This document shows, one piece after another, positions 24,229 to 33,347 of a stretch of DNA of 33,557 nt. The number at the start of each line of letters is the position of its first letter. Position 1 is the stretch's first letter. The notes beneath the pieces are model-generated. The model saw nothing but the letters and a program-made list of their open reading frames with translations, made no database searches and was not told where the DNA came from. The translations under genes and the position numbers were made by a program. The stretch spans positions 1 through 33,557 of the forward strand of contig JAFGGU010000090.1 in assembly GCA_016930375.1 (NCBI GenBank). Reading direction: 5' to 3'. The stretch comes from Bacteroidales bacterium. GTDB taxonomy: Bacteria; Bacteroidota; Bacteroidia; Bacteroidales; UBA10428.

Positions 24229-26430
24229 ATGGATGAAGTTTTGATCATTGTTCCGGAGAATATGGGGAAGAATTTTATCCCCAAAGAATACCTTCCCAAA
24301 GGAAAAGATGAATATTACCAGCGCAACAAGCAGATCACACCGCCTAAATCGGGCTGGAGGCACCTGCGGTCAGATGAAGTGGAAAGACTCGTAAAAAACA
24401 ATAATACGGCCGATGACTGGGATGATATTCTGGTTACCGACGAGTTCGACGCGAACCAGATCAAGAACACCCGGTTTTATGGCCTGGTGAGGATCGGCCG
24501 GCTCAGGAATATCATTCTTCAGCATCATGATCTGAAGGTACCCGCCGGCATTACCAACAGCTTTATCGTTTCATGCGACATCGGTGATGATGTTGCCATT
24601 CATGAAGTGCATTACCTGGCGCATTATATCATTGGCGACCGGTGCATCCTGTTCAATGTTCACGAAATGGATACCACCGATCATGCCAAGTTTGGCAATG
24701 GCATTGTCAAGGATGGGGAATCTGAAAACATCAGAACCTGGATCGACCTGATGAATGAAACAGGATGCCGGAAAGTCCTTCCCTTTGACGGCATGATAAC
24801 CGCCGATGCTTACCTGTGGGCAAAATACCGCGATGACGAATCCCTTCAGGAAAATCTCCTTAAAATTACGCAGGCCGCCATGGACAGCCGGCGCGGGTAT
24901 TATGGCACTACCGGAAACCAGTGCGTGATAAAAAATTCCCTGATATTAAAGGATGTCAAAATAGGATCAAATTGCTATATCAAAGGCGCCAATAAACTAA
25001 AAAACCTGACCATCAATTCCTCTGCCCTGGAACCCACCCAGATTGGTGAAGGAGTTGAACTCGTGAACGGTATCATCGGCTATGGATGTCATATTTTCTA
25101 TGGCTGCAAGGCTGTGAAGTTTATCCTGGGTAATAATTCAAGCCTGAAATACGGCGCCAGACTGATCAATTCCTTTTTGGGGGACAACTCCACCATTTCT
25201 TGTTGCGAGGTGCTGAACAATCTGATATTCCCTGCTCATGAACAGCACCACAACAATTCATTCCTGATTGCTTCAGTGGTGATGGGACAAAGCAATATGG
25301 CTGCAGGCGCCACCATTGGTTCAAATCATAACAGCAGGGCCAACGACAATGAGATCCAGGCCGGCAGGGGTTTCTGGCCCGGATTATGCACCAGTGTAAA
25401 ACATTCAAGCCGTTTTGCCTCCTTTGTGCTCCTGTCTAAATCTGACTATCCGGCTGAACTGAATATCCCCCTGCCCTTTTCACTTTTAAACAACAATGTG
25501 AACAGGGACCAGCTTGAAGTCATGCCTGCTTACTGGTGGTTGCATAATATGTACGCCCTGGCAAGGAATTCATGGAAATTCCAGAATCGTGACAAGCGTG
25601 TCAGCAAGGCCCAGCATATCGAATTTGATCCCTATGCCCCGGATACCATCGAGGAAATGAATCATGCCATGCGGTTGCTGGAAATATGGACCGCAAAAGC
25701 AGCCTTACGGCAAAAGGGAACACCCGTTTCAAAGGGTGACGATCAGCTGGCCCAAATGGGGCGTGACCAGCTGATGGAAAACGAGAAACTCGTGAACAGC
25801 CTGGAAGTTCTGGGTGAGAATATGGAAAATACAAAACGTAAAACCTTAATTCTGAAACCCTTCAAGGCCTATCACGCTTACCGCGACATGCTGCATTACT
25901 ATGCGCTTGTGAACATCCTTAATTATCTCCGCTCACATCCCAGGGCTACTTTTACTAAAATGACAGCTGACTTGCAGGGTGAGCGCGAAAAAGACTGGGT
26001 TAACCTGGGCGGCCAGATCATGATGAAAAGTGACCTGGATAGACTGCGTTCTGACATTGGATCATGTAAATTGGGTACCTGGAAAGAAATTCATGGCAGG
26101 TACGATGACCTTTGGGAAAAATACCAGCTGGATAAGCAAAAGCACGCCTATGCGACATTATGTGAATTATCAGGTAAACACCCCTGCACCAAGGCCGATC
26201 TGGATAAAGCTTTGACGCGTGTTGCCGAAATTCAGCAATACATTTGTGACCAGGTTTTTGCCTCCCGGAAAAAGGATTACGACAATCCCTTCCGTCATGC
26301 TACCTTCCGCAACAACGATGAAATGAAAGCTGCCATTGGAACGATTGATGACAACTCATTCATCGTGCAGGTCAGACAGGAAACGGAGGAGCTGAAGAGG
26401 TTTGTGGAGGAGGTCAGGAAAAGGTTGTAA
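24229..26430 (+). CDS. DUF4954 family protein, left-handed beta-helix type
   Basis: A 733-residue cytosolic protein that I recognise as the DUF4954 family of Bacteroidota and spirochaetes. Residues about 75-150 and 225-400 carry hexapeptide-like turns (VIKNSLILKDVKIGSNCYIKG, GEGVELVNGIIGYGCHIFYG, MAAGATIGSNHNSR), the pattern of left-handed beta-helix acyl- or nucleotidyl-transferases. The C-terminal 300 residues are mainly helical and unique to the family. Residues 430-470 include a Trp/Tyr-rich stretch (MPAYWWLHNMYALARN). The activity is unknown; a sugar-nucleotide or acyltransferase role is plausible from the fold. It sits between a transporter gene and a SIS-domain gene in the same direction. 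Confidence 0.75.
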   Translation: MDEVLIIVPENMGKNFIPKEYLPKGKDEYYQRNKQITPPKSGWRHLRSDEVERLVKNNNTADDWDDILVTDEFDANQIKNTRFYGLVRIGRLRNIILQHHDLKVPAGITNSFIVSCDIGDDVAIHEVHYLAHYIIGDRCILFNVHEMDTTDHAKFGNGIVKDGESENIRTWIDLMNETGCRKVLPFDGMITADAYLWAKYRDDESLQENLLKITQAAMDSRRGYYGTTGNQCVIKNSLILKDVKIGSNCYIKGANKLKNLTINSSALEPTQIGEGVELVNGIIGYGCHIFYGCKAVKFILGNNSSLKYGARLINSFLGDNSTISCCEVLNNLIFPAHEQHHNNSFLIASVVMGQSNMAAGATIGSNHNSRANDNEIQAGRGFWPGLCTSVKHSSRFASFVLLSKSDYPAELNIPLPFSLLNNNVNRDQLEVMPAYWWLHNMYALARNSWKFQNRDKRVSKAQHIEFDPYAPDTIEEMNHAMRLLEIWTAKAALRQKGTPVSKGDDQLAQMGRDQLMENEKLVNSLEVLGENMENTKRKTLILKPFKAYHAYRDMLHYYALVNILNYLRSHPRATFTKMTADLQGEREKDWVNLGGQIMMKSDLDRLRSDIGSCKLGTWKEIHGRYDDLWEKYQLDKQKHAYATLCELSGKHPCTKADLDKALTRVAEIQQYICDQVFASRKKDYDNPFRHATFRNNDEMKAAIGTIDDNSFIVQVRQETEELKRFVEEVRKRL

Positions 26431-26489
26431 GGTTAAAGGAGTAAAGACCAAAATGAATAAATACAATACTTACATTTAATTTATAAACT

Positions 26490-27506
26490 ATGAACCTAAC
26501 CGATCCCAGGTATTCCAGGTATGCACTCGTTCAGGAAATGATGCAAACCATCGAGGTCGTTAAAAATTTTGATCCGAATCGCACCAAAACGGTTGCCGGA
26601 AAAATCAGGACTGCCGGCAGGCTATTTTTCACCGGTGAAGGCTCCAGCCGTATCCTGCCTGCCAAAAACGCCATCCGCAAAGCCCTTGCTTGGGGCATCG
26701 ACATGACCTTATTCACGGATGGTTCCAGGCAGGCCGCAGAATATGACCTTTCGAAATTCGCCGTATTCTGTGCTTCCAATTCCGGAAGGACGAAGGAGGT
26801 TGTTCTTCTGGCAAAGAAGCTCGCTGCTCTAGGCAATGAGAATCGTTTTGCACTTACAGCCAACAAGGATACCCTGCTTGAGAAAGAATGCACAGAGACA
26901 TACGTGCTCAATTGCGGTTGGGAACAGGCTGTGGCAGCAACCAAAAGTGTCATTGAACAGGCACTGTTTTATGAATCCATTCTATGGCATATCCGGAAAG
27001 TCGATAAAAGCGCCGAGCTGGCCAAATTGCCGGCTTTGATTGAACAGGCACTAACCCTGCCCGTCAGCCGGGATATTGTCCGGCAGGTATTGGGGGCACA
27101 AACCATCTATTTTGCAGGATACAATGACGGCGTAGCCGAAGAACTGACCCTGAAAACCAATGAAATCACACGCAGGAAATCGGACTTTCTCGAAGGCACT
27201 TATGCTGTGCATGGCATTGAGGAAGTCATGGATAAAAGCGACATCGTTTTTGTAGTAGATCCCATTGACGAGGAAATCGAAAAATTCCAGGAAGTGCTTG
27301 TAAAAGGTGTGGGTCTTACCGTCATCGCCATAGCTGACCGGGAAACTCCTTTTACAACCATACGCGTACCATCCGCCGGGGAAATGAAACCCTATATCTT
27401 CCTTTGCGCAGGATGGAACCTGTTGGTTGAAATCGGACTGGCAGCAGGGATCAACCTTGACAAGCCTGAACGGGCCCGGAAAGTAGGGAATGAGTTTGTC
27501 GGATAA
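26490..27506 (+). CDS. Double SIS-domain sugar-phosphate protein
   Basis: A 338-residue protein with two SIS (sugar isomerase) domains. The first has FFTGEGSSRILPAKNAI (47-62), ASNSGRTKE (95-103) for phosphosugar binding, and EQAVAATKSV (145-154), a signature shared with the isomerase half of GlmS. The second (about 190-330) has IYFAGYNDGVAEELTLKTNEI and a GTYAVHGIEEV loop. No glutaminase domain is present, so it is not GlmS itself; AgaS- or FrlB-like deaminases/isomerases are the nearest idea. It probably acts on an aminosugar or ketose phosphate in the cytosol. It follows the DUF4954 gene by 59 nt and ends 4 nt before the convergent stop of the next gene. Confidence 0.85.
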   Translation: MNLTDPRYSRYALVQEMMQTIEVVKNFDPNRTKTVAGKIRTAGRLFFTGEGSSRILPAKNAIRKALAWGIDMTLFTDGSRQAAEYDLSKFAVFCASNSGRTKEVVLLAKKLAALGNENRFALTANKDTLLEKECTETYVLNCGWEQAVAATKSVIEQALFYESILWHIRKVDKSAELAKLPALIEQALTLPVSRDIVRQVLGAQTIYFAGYNDGVAEELTLKTNEITRRKSDFLEGTYAVHGIEEVMDKSDIVFVVDPIDEEIEKFQEVLVKGVGLTVIAIADRETPFTTIRVPSAGEMKPYIFLCAGWNLLVEIGLAAGINLDKPERARKVGNEFVG

Positions 27507-27510
27507 AGAG

Positions 27511-28749
27511 CTACCTCCAAGGGCTCCATTCCAGCGTCATCTTGTCTCTTGTGCGGCTCTGGCCTGTCGTGTTGTTCTTCTGAAAATAACTGATGCCGTC
27601 TTTTTCAAACGTGGTGGTGATTGTTTCAACCGGGTACCTGGCCCCGGGATCATGGATGTGATAGATAAAACATATGGATTGCCGTATGGTACCATTTGTC
27701 TTATCGAAATAACAGCTGACATTTCCATCCCGGTTCATTTCAATGGTACGCTCCCAGTTCTCGGTATTGGAGAGGTTCTGAAACGAGATGCTTTTCAGAT
27801 CTTCACCGGCGTCAAACTCATAGGTGTAAGTTCCGTCGGAGTAAGGGTTGGCCGGGTCGTTGGCGCGGGTCAATAATAATTTGTCATCCTGCTTCGAAAG
27901 AAGATGGGTGATAATGCTGCAAACTTTGCTGGCTGTATAGGCATTCCATCGATCACAGAATTTTACCACCTGGTATTGCGCGATCAGATTATTTTTTCCG
28001 TAAACAAATTGCTTTACCATTGTAAGGTTAAGAAACAAGGGTTTCCCACGTTGATTGCCGGTATTCAGACTGTAAAACTGCACGTATCTTTTGATTTTGA
28101 CAATCCTGTAGTGCTGGTCAAAAAACAGCGAATCAAAGGGCGTCTTGTAGAAATTCCCAGCCCAGTTTTTCTGAACTGCAGGGGATTCATGGATTATCAG
28201 GATTCGGCCTTGTGCTCCATATTCAAAGGATCCCCTTACCAGAGGTGTCTGGATGGAAGTGATCTTTCGCAGCGCCTTGTCAACGGTTATCTTAACCCTG
28301 CTGCCGGTAAGGCCTGCCCTGAACTTCCAGGGGATATAGGGTTGGGAAACGCTGAAAGGGAGAAGAAGGTAAACGAAATCACCCAGGGCTGAATCCCCCG
28401 CTATTTCAATATTGTAGTCATGCAGGATGATATCATCCTTCACGGTTCTGAAATAGGCAAGTAACAAATACTGAAGTTCATTTTTGAGAAATTCAAGAGA
28501 ATCCAATCGTTGCTGTCTCAATCGGATGGAATCTCTCACAAACTGCTCGCGGACCAGTAACGAATCGCGGATAAACTGCATTCTTACCGCCAGGGAATCC
28601 ACAGTGCGCAGAGAATCTTCGAGGCTTCGTTTCGGCACAATGATGGTGTCATTTTCCTGGGCGTTGGAATTTGCTGCATAAAAAACAGTTCCGGCCTGAA
28701 TCATCAATACCAGGTAAAAGAAGGCTTTAATAGATATTCTACCGGTCAT
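27511..28749 (-). CDS. Secreted protein of unknown function with Asp-Ser-rich coiled region
   Basis: A 412-residue protein I do not recognise. A signal peptide covers about 1-31 (ending SNAQ). Residues 40-95 form a charged repetitive helix with spaced IRDSL/VRDSI/RLDSL units (RMQFIRDSLLVREQFVRDS). The remainder is rich in beta-type and aromatic residues; the C-terminal part (about 290-405) contains YSDGTYTYEFDAGEDLKS and MNRDGNVSCYFDKTNGTIRQS, which look like short beta-hairpin repeats of cell-surface proteins. It probably lies in the periplasm or on the outer membrane. It diverges from the cyclophilin gene and converges with the SIS gene. Confidence 0.7.
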   Translation of the reverse strand: MTGRISIKAFFYLVLMIQAGTVFYAANSNAQENDTIIVPKRSLEDSLRTVDSLAVRMQFIRDSLLVREQFVRDSIRLRQQRLDSLEFLKNELQYLLLAYFRTVKDDIILHDYNIEIAGDSALGDFVYLLLPFSVSQPYIPWKFRAGLTGSRVKITVDKALRKITSIQTPLVRGSFEYGAQGRILIIHESPAVQKNWAGNFYKTPFDSLFFDQHYRIVKIKRYVQFYSLNTGNQRGKPLFLNLTMVKQFVYGKNNLIAQYQVVKFCDRWNAYTASKVCSIITHLLSKQDDKLLLTRANDPANPYSDGTYTYEFDAGEDLKSISFQNLSNTENWERTIEMNRDGNVSCYFDKTNGTIRQSICFIYHIHDPGARYPVETITTTFEKDGISYFQKNNTTGQSRTRDKMTLEWSPWR

Positions 28750-28827
28750 ACAATTTGTTTTTCAAACGGATTACCAAGATAATTACATTTTGATTTATTT
28801 TGATGATAATACCAAATCTTTCAATCC

Positions 28828-29499
28828 ATGAAACGGGGCTCACTTTTGCTAACGTCCATCCTGCTGATTCATGCCGCCATTTCGGTTAAGGGTCAGTTCA
28901 ACCGCGATACCGCCGTTGCAATTATTATCAGTACCGGTTTCGGCGATATTGAGGCCCTCCTTTATGTGAAGCAGGCCCCTGTCACCTGCGCCAATTTCCT
29001 GGATTATGTCGACCGGGTGGGAGAAGAAGGAGGCACCTTTTACCGCACCGTGACACCGGGTAATCAACCCGACAAAAAGGTCAAAATCGAAGTCATCCAG
29101 GGAGGATTCAACCTGGAGCATTTGGATTCAACAGAAATTCAGCCTATTCCGCTTGAAAGAACCCTTATTACAGGCCTTTCACATAAAGATGGCACGCTGT
29201 CCATGGCACGTGATGATCCCGACTCCGGCAGTTCGGAGTTTTTCATCTGTATCGGGGATCAGCCCGAGCTTGATTTCGGGGGAAAGCGAAATCCTGACGG
29301 ACAGGGATTTGCCGCATTCGGGAGAGTGATCAGGGGCATGGAGGTTGTCAAAAAAATTCAGCAGGCTCCCTCCCGGGGACAGATGCTGGATCCAGTTGTT
29401 CGAATTCTTGGTATTCGGAGGATAATAACCCTTCAAGGGTCTATGGACCGCTTGAAGGGTTATTACTCTTTACTCATCACTCATTACTCATCACTCTAA
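28828..29499 (+). CDS. Cyclophilin-type peptidyl-prolyl isomerase, exported
   Basis: A 223-residue protein with a signal peptide (about 1-22, ending VKGQ). The cyclophilin core includes VTCANFLDYVD, GGTFYRTV, VIQGGF, GTLSMARDDPDSGSSEFFICIGDQPELDFGG and FAAFGRVIRGMEVVKKI, which cover the usual active-site regions. It should assist folding of proteins in the periplasm. The family normally ends near GIRRI; here the frame runs on for about 24 residues through a perfect hairpin (29424-29464) and a 7-mer tandem array. The last part of the protein is thus repeat-derived, and its stop overlaps that of the convergent GH172 gene by 2 nt. Confidence 0.9.
   Translation: MKRGSLLLTSILLIHAAISVKGQFNRDTAVAIIISTGFGDIEALLYVKQAPVTCANFLDYVDRVGEEGGTFYRTVTPGNQPDKKVKIEVIQGGFNLEHLDSTEIQPIPLERTLITGLSHKDGTLSMARDDPDSGSSEFFICIGDQPELDFGGKRNPDGQGFAAFGRVIRGMEVVKKIQQAPSRGQMLDPVVRILGIRRIITLQGSMDRLKGYYSLLITHYSSL
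29424..29464. repeat. Palindromic REP-like hairpin (left copy)
   Basis: Outer arms AATAACCCTTCAAG (29424-29437) and CTTGAAGGGTTATT (29451-29464) pair perfectly. Inner arms GGTC/GACC close around a TATG loop, with one unpaired G. It lies inside the 3' end of the cyclophilin frame and could also end transcription from both convergent genes. Its central 25 nt match the right copy at 33348-33372 with 3 mismatches. Confidence 0.8.
29463..29497. repeat. Tandem 7-mer array (five TTACTCA/TCACTCA units)
   Basis: TTACTCT, TTACTCA, TCACTCA, TTACTCA and TCACTCT follow one another directly after the hairpin. The unit length and pyrimidine-rich character match the array after the hexokinase gene, though the heptamer differs. 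Confidence 0.8.
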
Positions 29500-30656
29500 T
29501 TCACCTCCAGCTTCTCCCATCCCGCCAGCTTCGGAAATAAAGCATGTGGCAATGTCTGGTACCAAAAACAGACCGAAGCAATATCCGATTGCTGCTTCAG
29601 ATACCTGCCGCCGCTGTGCCAGCCCAGATCCTGAATGGTTATTTTGAGGTCCTTCTCAAACCTGACCGGGTCGTTGATATGCCAGCGGTAGAGCCCAAAA
29701 CGCTGTTGCGAGCGGTAGGTGCCATCGGGACGGATCACCTGTGCCAGTCCTGAATAGGGTGTGCAGAATTCGGTGTACTTTCCATTCCGGTCAAAATTAT
29801 AGGATCCGCAAAAATAGTCCTCGGTACCGGTTCCGCAGATGGTCGGAAACTGGGTATCCCCGTCCAGGTAAAACTTGATCTCTCCTTCTCCCCACCAGCC
29901 GTTGTTGTTTACACCCCAGGCCAGGTATACTCCCACAAACTGTCCTTTTCCCTTAACACCATCGATGATTGTATATACAGAGGTTTCATTGGGATTCGAT
30001 CTCCTGTACTGGGCATGAAAATACGCTGCATCGGCCGGCACATCCGTGAGTGTATAATCAATCTGGTAATAGAGGGTCATCGGATCGGCGTCATTGATGT
30101 TTTCCATGGTGATCCTGCACTTTTTCCGGAATGGCATTGTCCAGTAACAGTTAAATGCGCTTCCGGGATTCACGCATACGGCCAGGGAGGTGAGCGGAGC
30201 GTACTCATTCCAACCCATGCAGAAGAATGCCCCGATCGGACACTCCACCGAAGGTTCCGTTTCATCATCCCAGTAAATGCGGATAACCGAAAACATCCAG
30301 TTACCGGTAGGCGTCATCCAGATATGCTGAATGGCCCCGGAACCTTCTATTTCAGCGAGTGTAACCGTTTCACCGGGCTGGATCCTGATATAGGGATTTA
30401 CTTTCCATCCCTGCCCGAGATCACGCGCAGCGTGGTATGCATTGGCCTGGTTCGGCTTATCCTTGTTTTCCAGGCTTGCCATCCCACCCTTTCCCTTTTC
30501 ACCGGTAAAGTTTTCGGGACTGATGGATCGGGACTGGGCATTGGACAAACGATACAGGTTGCCCATATTCATATCCAGACCGTTAAACTGGCTTTGCGGG
30601 AACAACATGGAAGAAAACAGGCATAAGCAACTTAACAAACAAGTTAGCTTTTTCAT
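29496..30656 (-). CDS. GH172 (DUF2961) secreted glycoside hydrolase
   Basis: A 386-residue protein with a signal peptide of about 20 residues. DUF2961/GH172 features include LENKDKPNQANAYHAARDLGQGWKVNP near the start, IEGSGAIQHIWMTP (103-116), WWGEGEIKFYLDGD (254-267) and GTGTEDYFCGSY (275-286). Glu257 or Glu259 together with Glu279 are the likely catalytic acids by family pattern. Characterised members act on alpha-fructofuranosides or related furanose glycans; other GH172 enzymes act on arabinans, so the substrate here is open. It diverges from the GH116 gene across a short promoter region and probably works on the same polysaccharide outside the cytosol. Confidence 0.88.
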   Translation of the reverse strand: MKKLTCLLSCLCLFSSMLFPQSQFNGLDMNMGNLYRLSNAQSRSISPENFTGEKGKGGMASLENKDKPNQANAYHAARDLGQGWKVNPYIRIQPGETVTLAEIEGSGAIQHIWMTPTGNWMFSVIRIYWDDETEPSVECPIGAFFCMGWNEYAPLTSLAVCVNPGSAFNCYWTMPFRKKCRITMENINDADPMTLYYQIDYTLTDVPADAAYFHAQYRRSNPNETSVYTIIDGVKGKGQFVGVYLAWGVNNNGWWGEGEIKFYLDGDTQFPTICGTGTEDYFCGSYNFDRNGKYTEFCTPYSGLAQVIRPDGTYRSQQRFGLYRWHINDPVRFEKDLKITIQDLGWHSGGRYLKQQSDIASVCFWYQTLPHALFPKLAGWEKLEVN

Positions 30657-30687
30657 AATAAGTTGAGTTTTGGTAATTCGAAAGATT

Positions 30688-30719
30688 TAAATTTAACATT
30701 ATTTGCAGAATCATTCAAA
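30688..30719 (-). promoter_or_regulatory. Bacteroidota-type promoter for the GH172 gene
   Basis: On the minus strand TTTG (30716-30719), 20 nt, then TAAATTTA (30688-30695), matching the -33 TTTG / -7 TAnnTTTG pattern. The predicted start is about 25 nt before the ATG at 30656. It lies in the 73-nt gap shared with the divergent GH116 gene. Confidence 0.45.
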
Positions 30720-30729
30720 TAGTATACCC

Positions 30730-33324
30730 ATGAAAAAACCAAGTCTCTTGTTTTGCCTGATGATCACGCTGCTGAATGGCTGTGTCAAAAACGAAATGCA
30801 TAATTCCCGTATAAAAGACAGGAACTTTAACGATGAATATTCCGGTGAATTCCTTAACAGGATTGCTTTCCCCATCGGCGGAATGGGCGCGGGAATGATA
30901 TGCCTCGATGGCAATGGGGCGTTTTCACACATATCGGTCAGGAATAAACCGGATGCCTTCAATGCCCCCTTTATGTTCGCCGCGCTTTCCGTAAAGGGAT
31001 ATGAAAATGGCGCAAAAATTCTGGAAGGTCCTGTCCAGAGCTGGAAGATATTCGGAAGCCCGGGAGCAGCCAATGGATCCGACTTATATGGTTGCCCCCG
31101 TTTCGAAGAAGCTTCGTTCAGTGTACGGTTCCCCTTTGGAACGGTTCATTTATCCGATCCTGATATGCCTGCTAAGGTGGATATCACGGGCTGGAGTCCT
31201 TTCATTCCCGGCGATGCGGATAATTCGGGACTCCCGGTAGGAGGACTCGAATACACCATCACCAACACCAGCGGCAAGGAAATGGATGCCGTGTTTTCTT
31301 TCCACTCAGAAAACTTCATGCGTGTTGAGTTGCCGGGAGAATGGGGTGGAAATTATGTGGGAAAAGATTCCATCATGGCCATGGATAACGGTTTTATCCT
31401 GGAACAATCCTGCTTCCCGGATAAACCGCATTACAAAGGCGAATTTGCCATATACACCGATGAACCCGGAGCGATAACCGATTACTGCTGGTTCAGGGGC
31501 GGATGGTTCGACGGCAGGACCTTTTTGTGGGAAAATATTAAAACCGCTCATACACCGGCCAATCCTGTTTCCCCGGGAGCATCCGGTGCATCCGTTTATG
31601 TACCGGTACAACTCGGGCCCGGGGAATCCAGGACCATTAAAATACTGATGGCATGGTATGTTCCGCATTCCGACCTGCGGATTGGAACGGGACCCGATGA
31701 TAACGAAGTAAATAAAATCATCGCTGCCGCAAAATGTACTCCCGGCTCAAACTGCTGTTCTCCCGAAATTACATCGGCATTTTATGAACCCTGGTACTCC
31801 GGCAAATTTAAAAACGTGCAGGAAATAGGTCTGTACTGGAGAGCGCAGTACCAGGATCTGAAAAATTCCACATCCCTGTTTACAGATGCGTTTTACAATT
31901 CCGATCTCCCGCCTGAAGTGCTGGAAGCTGTTGCTTCCAACCTGGCCATCCTGAAATCACCCACTGTGTTGCGTCAGAAGGATGGAAAACTATGGGCCTG
32001 GGAAGGCTGTCACGATCAAAGCGGCTGCTGCAATGGTTCCTGCACCCATGTTTGGAATTACGCACAGGCCATACCCAATTTATTCCCGGCGTTGGAACGT
32101 TCACTCCGGGAGACAGAATTCAAGGTGAACCAAAGTCCGCAAGGACACCAGAATTTCAGGGCGAATTTGCCGATCAGGGCGACCGGTCACGACTGGTACG
32201 CTGCAGCAGACGGACAACTGGGGGGCATTATGAAGGTCTACCGCGAATGGAGGATTTCCGGTAACAGGGAGTGGCTGAAAAACATCTGGCCCGAGGTCAG
32301 GATCAGCATGGACTATTGCATTGCACACTGGGATCCGCGGCACACCGGAACCATCGAAGAACCCCACCACAACACCTATGACATTGAATTCTGGGGCCCG
32401 GATGCCTTGTGCACCGGGTTTTATGCCGGTGCGCTGGCAGCAGCCATCAAAATGTCTGAGGAGATGGGTGAAGATCCTGCTTTATACAAGGATCTTCTTG
32501 CCAAAAGCAAGGAACAAATGGAAACCGGATTGTACAATGGCGAGTATTTCATCCAGAAAGTAAAGGTGGAAGGACTGAACGCTCCCAATCCTGTTGAATT
32601 GGGCAAAAACAGCATCGGCACATCCTATTCACCCGAGGCCCTGGAAATACTGAAAAAAGAAGGGCCCAAATACCAATACGGTCCGGGTTGTCTCAGCGAC
32701 GGGGTATTGGGACTCTGGATCGCACAGATGTGCGGGATGGGTGATATCCTGGATGAGGCTAAAATTCAAAGTCACCTGCTTGCGGTTCATAAATACAACC
32801 TGAAATCCGACCTGTCGGATCACATCAATCCGCAACGGGCAAGTTATGCCTATGGAAACGAAGGAGGATTGATCCTTTGTTCCTGGCCAAAAGGCGGACA
32901 GCCTTCTCTGCCGTTTGTATACAGCAACGAAGTATGGACAGGGATCGAATACCAGGTGGCCTCCCACCTGATGCTCACCGGGCACGTGAATGAAGGACTT
33001 GAGATTGTACAGGCATGCCGGAACAGATATGATGGCAGGATCCGCAATCCGTTTGATGAATATGAGTGCGGGCACTGGTATGCCAGGGCCATGTCGAGTT
33101 ACGGAATGATACAGGGTCTGACGGGTCTGCGGTATGATGCGGTGACAAAAACCCTGTTCATCGATTCCAAAATAGGCATTGATTTCAAGTGTTTCATTTC
33201 CACCGAAACGGGATTTGGCATGGCCGGACTGAAACGGGGAAAACCGTTTGTTGATGTAACCTATGGTACCATTGATATTAATTCGGTTGTGGTTTCAGGA
33301 ACGGTTATGGAGATTATGAATTAA
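30730..33324 (+). CDS. GH116-family lipoprotein glycosidase
   Basis: An 864-residue protein from the ATG at 30730. An upstream in-frame ATG at 30703 would add nine polar residues and spoil the signal. The signal MKKPSLLFCLMITLLNGC has a lipobox, so it is an outer-membrane or periplasmic lipoprotein. The N-terminal GH116 (GBA2-like) beta-domain includes FLNRIAFPIGGMGAGMICLDGNG. The catalytic alpha/alpha barrel follows from about residue 370, with WAWEGCHD (Glu425, candidate nucleophile) and PHHNTYDIEFWGPDA (Asp551, candidate acid/base), placed by analogy with GBA2-type enzymes. Family activities are beta-glucosidase, beta-xylosidase and glucosylceramidase. It is divergent from GH172 and followed by a hairpin cluster. 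Confidence 0.85.
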   Translation: MKKPSLLFCLMITLLNGCVKNEMHNSRIKDRNFNDEYSGEFLNRIAFPIGGMGAGMICLDGNGAFSHISVRNKPDAFNAPFMFAALSVKGYENGAKILEGPVQSWKIFGSPGAANGSDLYGCPRFEEASFSVRFPFGTVHLSDPDMPAKVDITGWSPFIPGDADNSGLPVGGLEYTITNTSGKEMDAVFSFHSENFMRVELPGEWGGNYVGKDSIMAMDNGFILEQSCFPDKPHYKGEFAIYTDEPGAITDYCWFRGGWFDGRTFLWENIKTAHTPANPVSPGASGASVYVPVQLGPGESRTIKILMAWYVPHSDLRIGTGPDDNEVNKIIAAAKCTPGSNCCSPEITSAFYEPWYSGKFKNVQEIGLYWRAQYQDLKNSTSLFTDAFYNSDLPPEVLEAVASNLAILKSPTVLRQKDGKLWAWEGCHDQSGCCNGSCTHVWNYAQAIPNLFPALERSLRETEFKVNQSPQGHQNFRANLPIRATGHDWYAAADGQLGGIMKVYREWRISGNREWLKNIWPEVRISMDYCIAHWDPRHTGTIEEPHHNTYDIEFWGPDALCTGFYAGALAAAIKMSEEMGEDPALYKDLLAKSKEQMETGLYNGEYFIQKVKVEGLNAPNPVELGKNSIGTSYSPEALEILKKEGPKYQYGPGCLSDGVLGLWIAQMCGMGDILDEAKIQSHLLAVHKYNLKSDLSDHINPQRASYAYGNEGGLILCSWPKGGQPSLPFVYSNEVWTGIEYQVASHLMLTGHVNEGLEIVQACRNRYDGRIRNPFDEYECGHWYARAMSSYGMIQGLTGLRYDAVTKTLFIDSKIGIDFKCFISTETGFGMAGLKRGKPFVDVTYGTIDINSVVVSGTVMEIMN

Positions 33325-33347
33325 TACCTGTTTGCTATCCCCAGTCA

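Noticed and set aside
30015..30626. 203-residue plus-strand reading frame
   Set aside because: It is antisense to the GH172 gene, whose conserved motifs fill the same bases.
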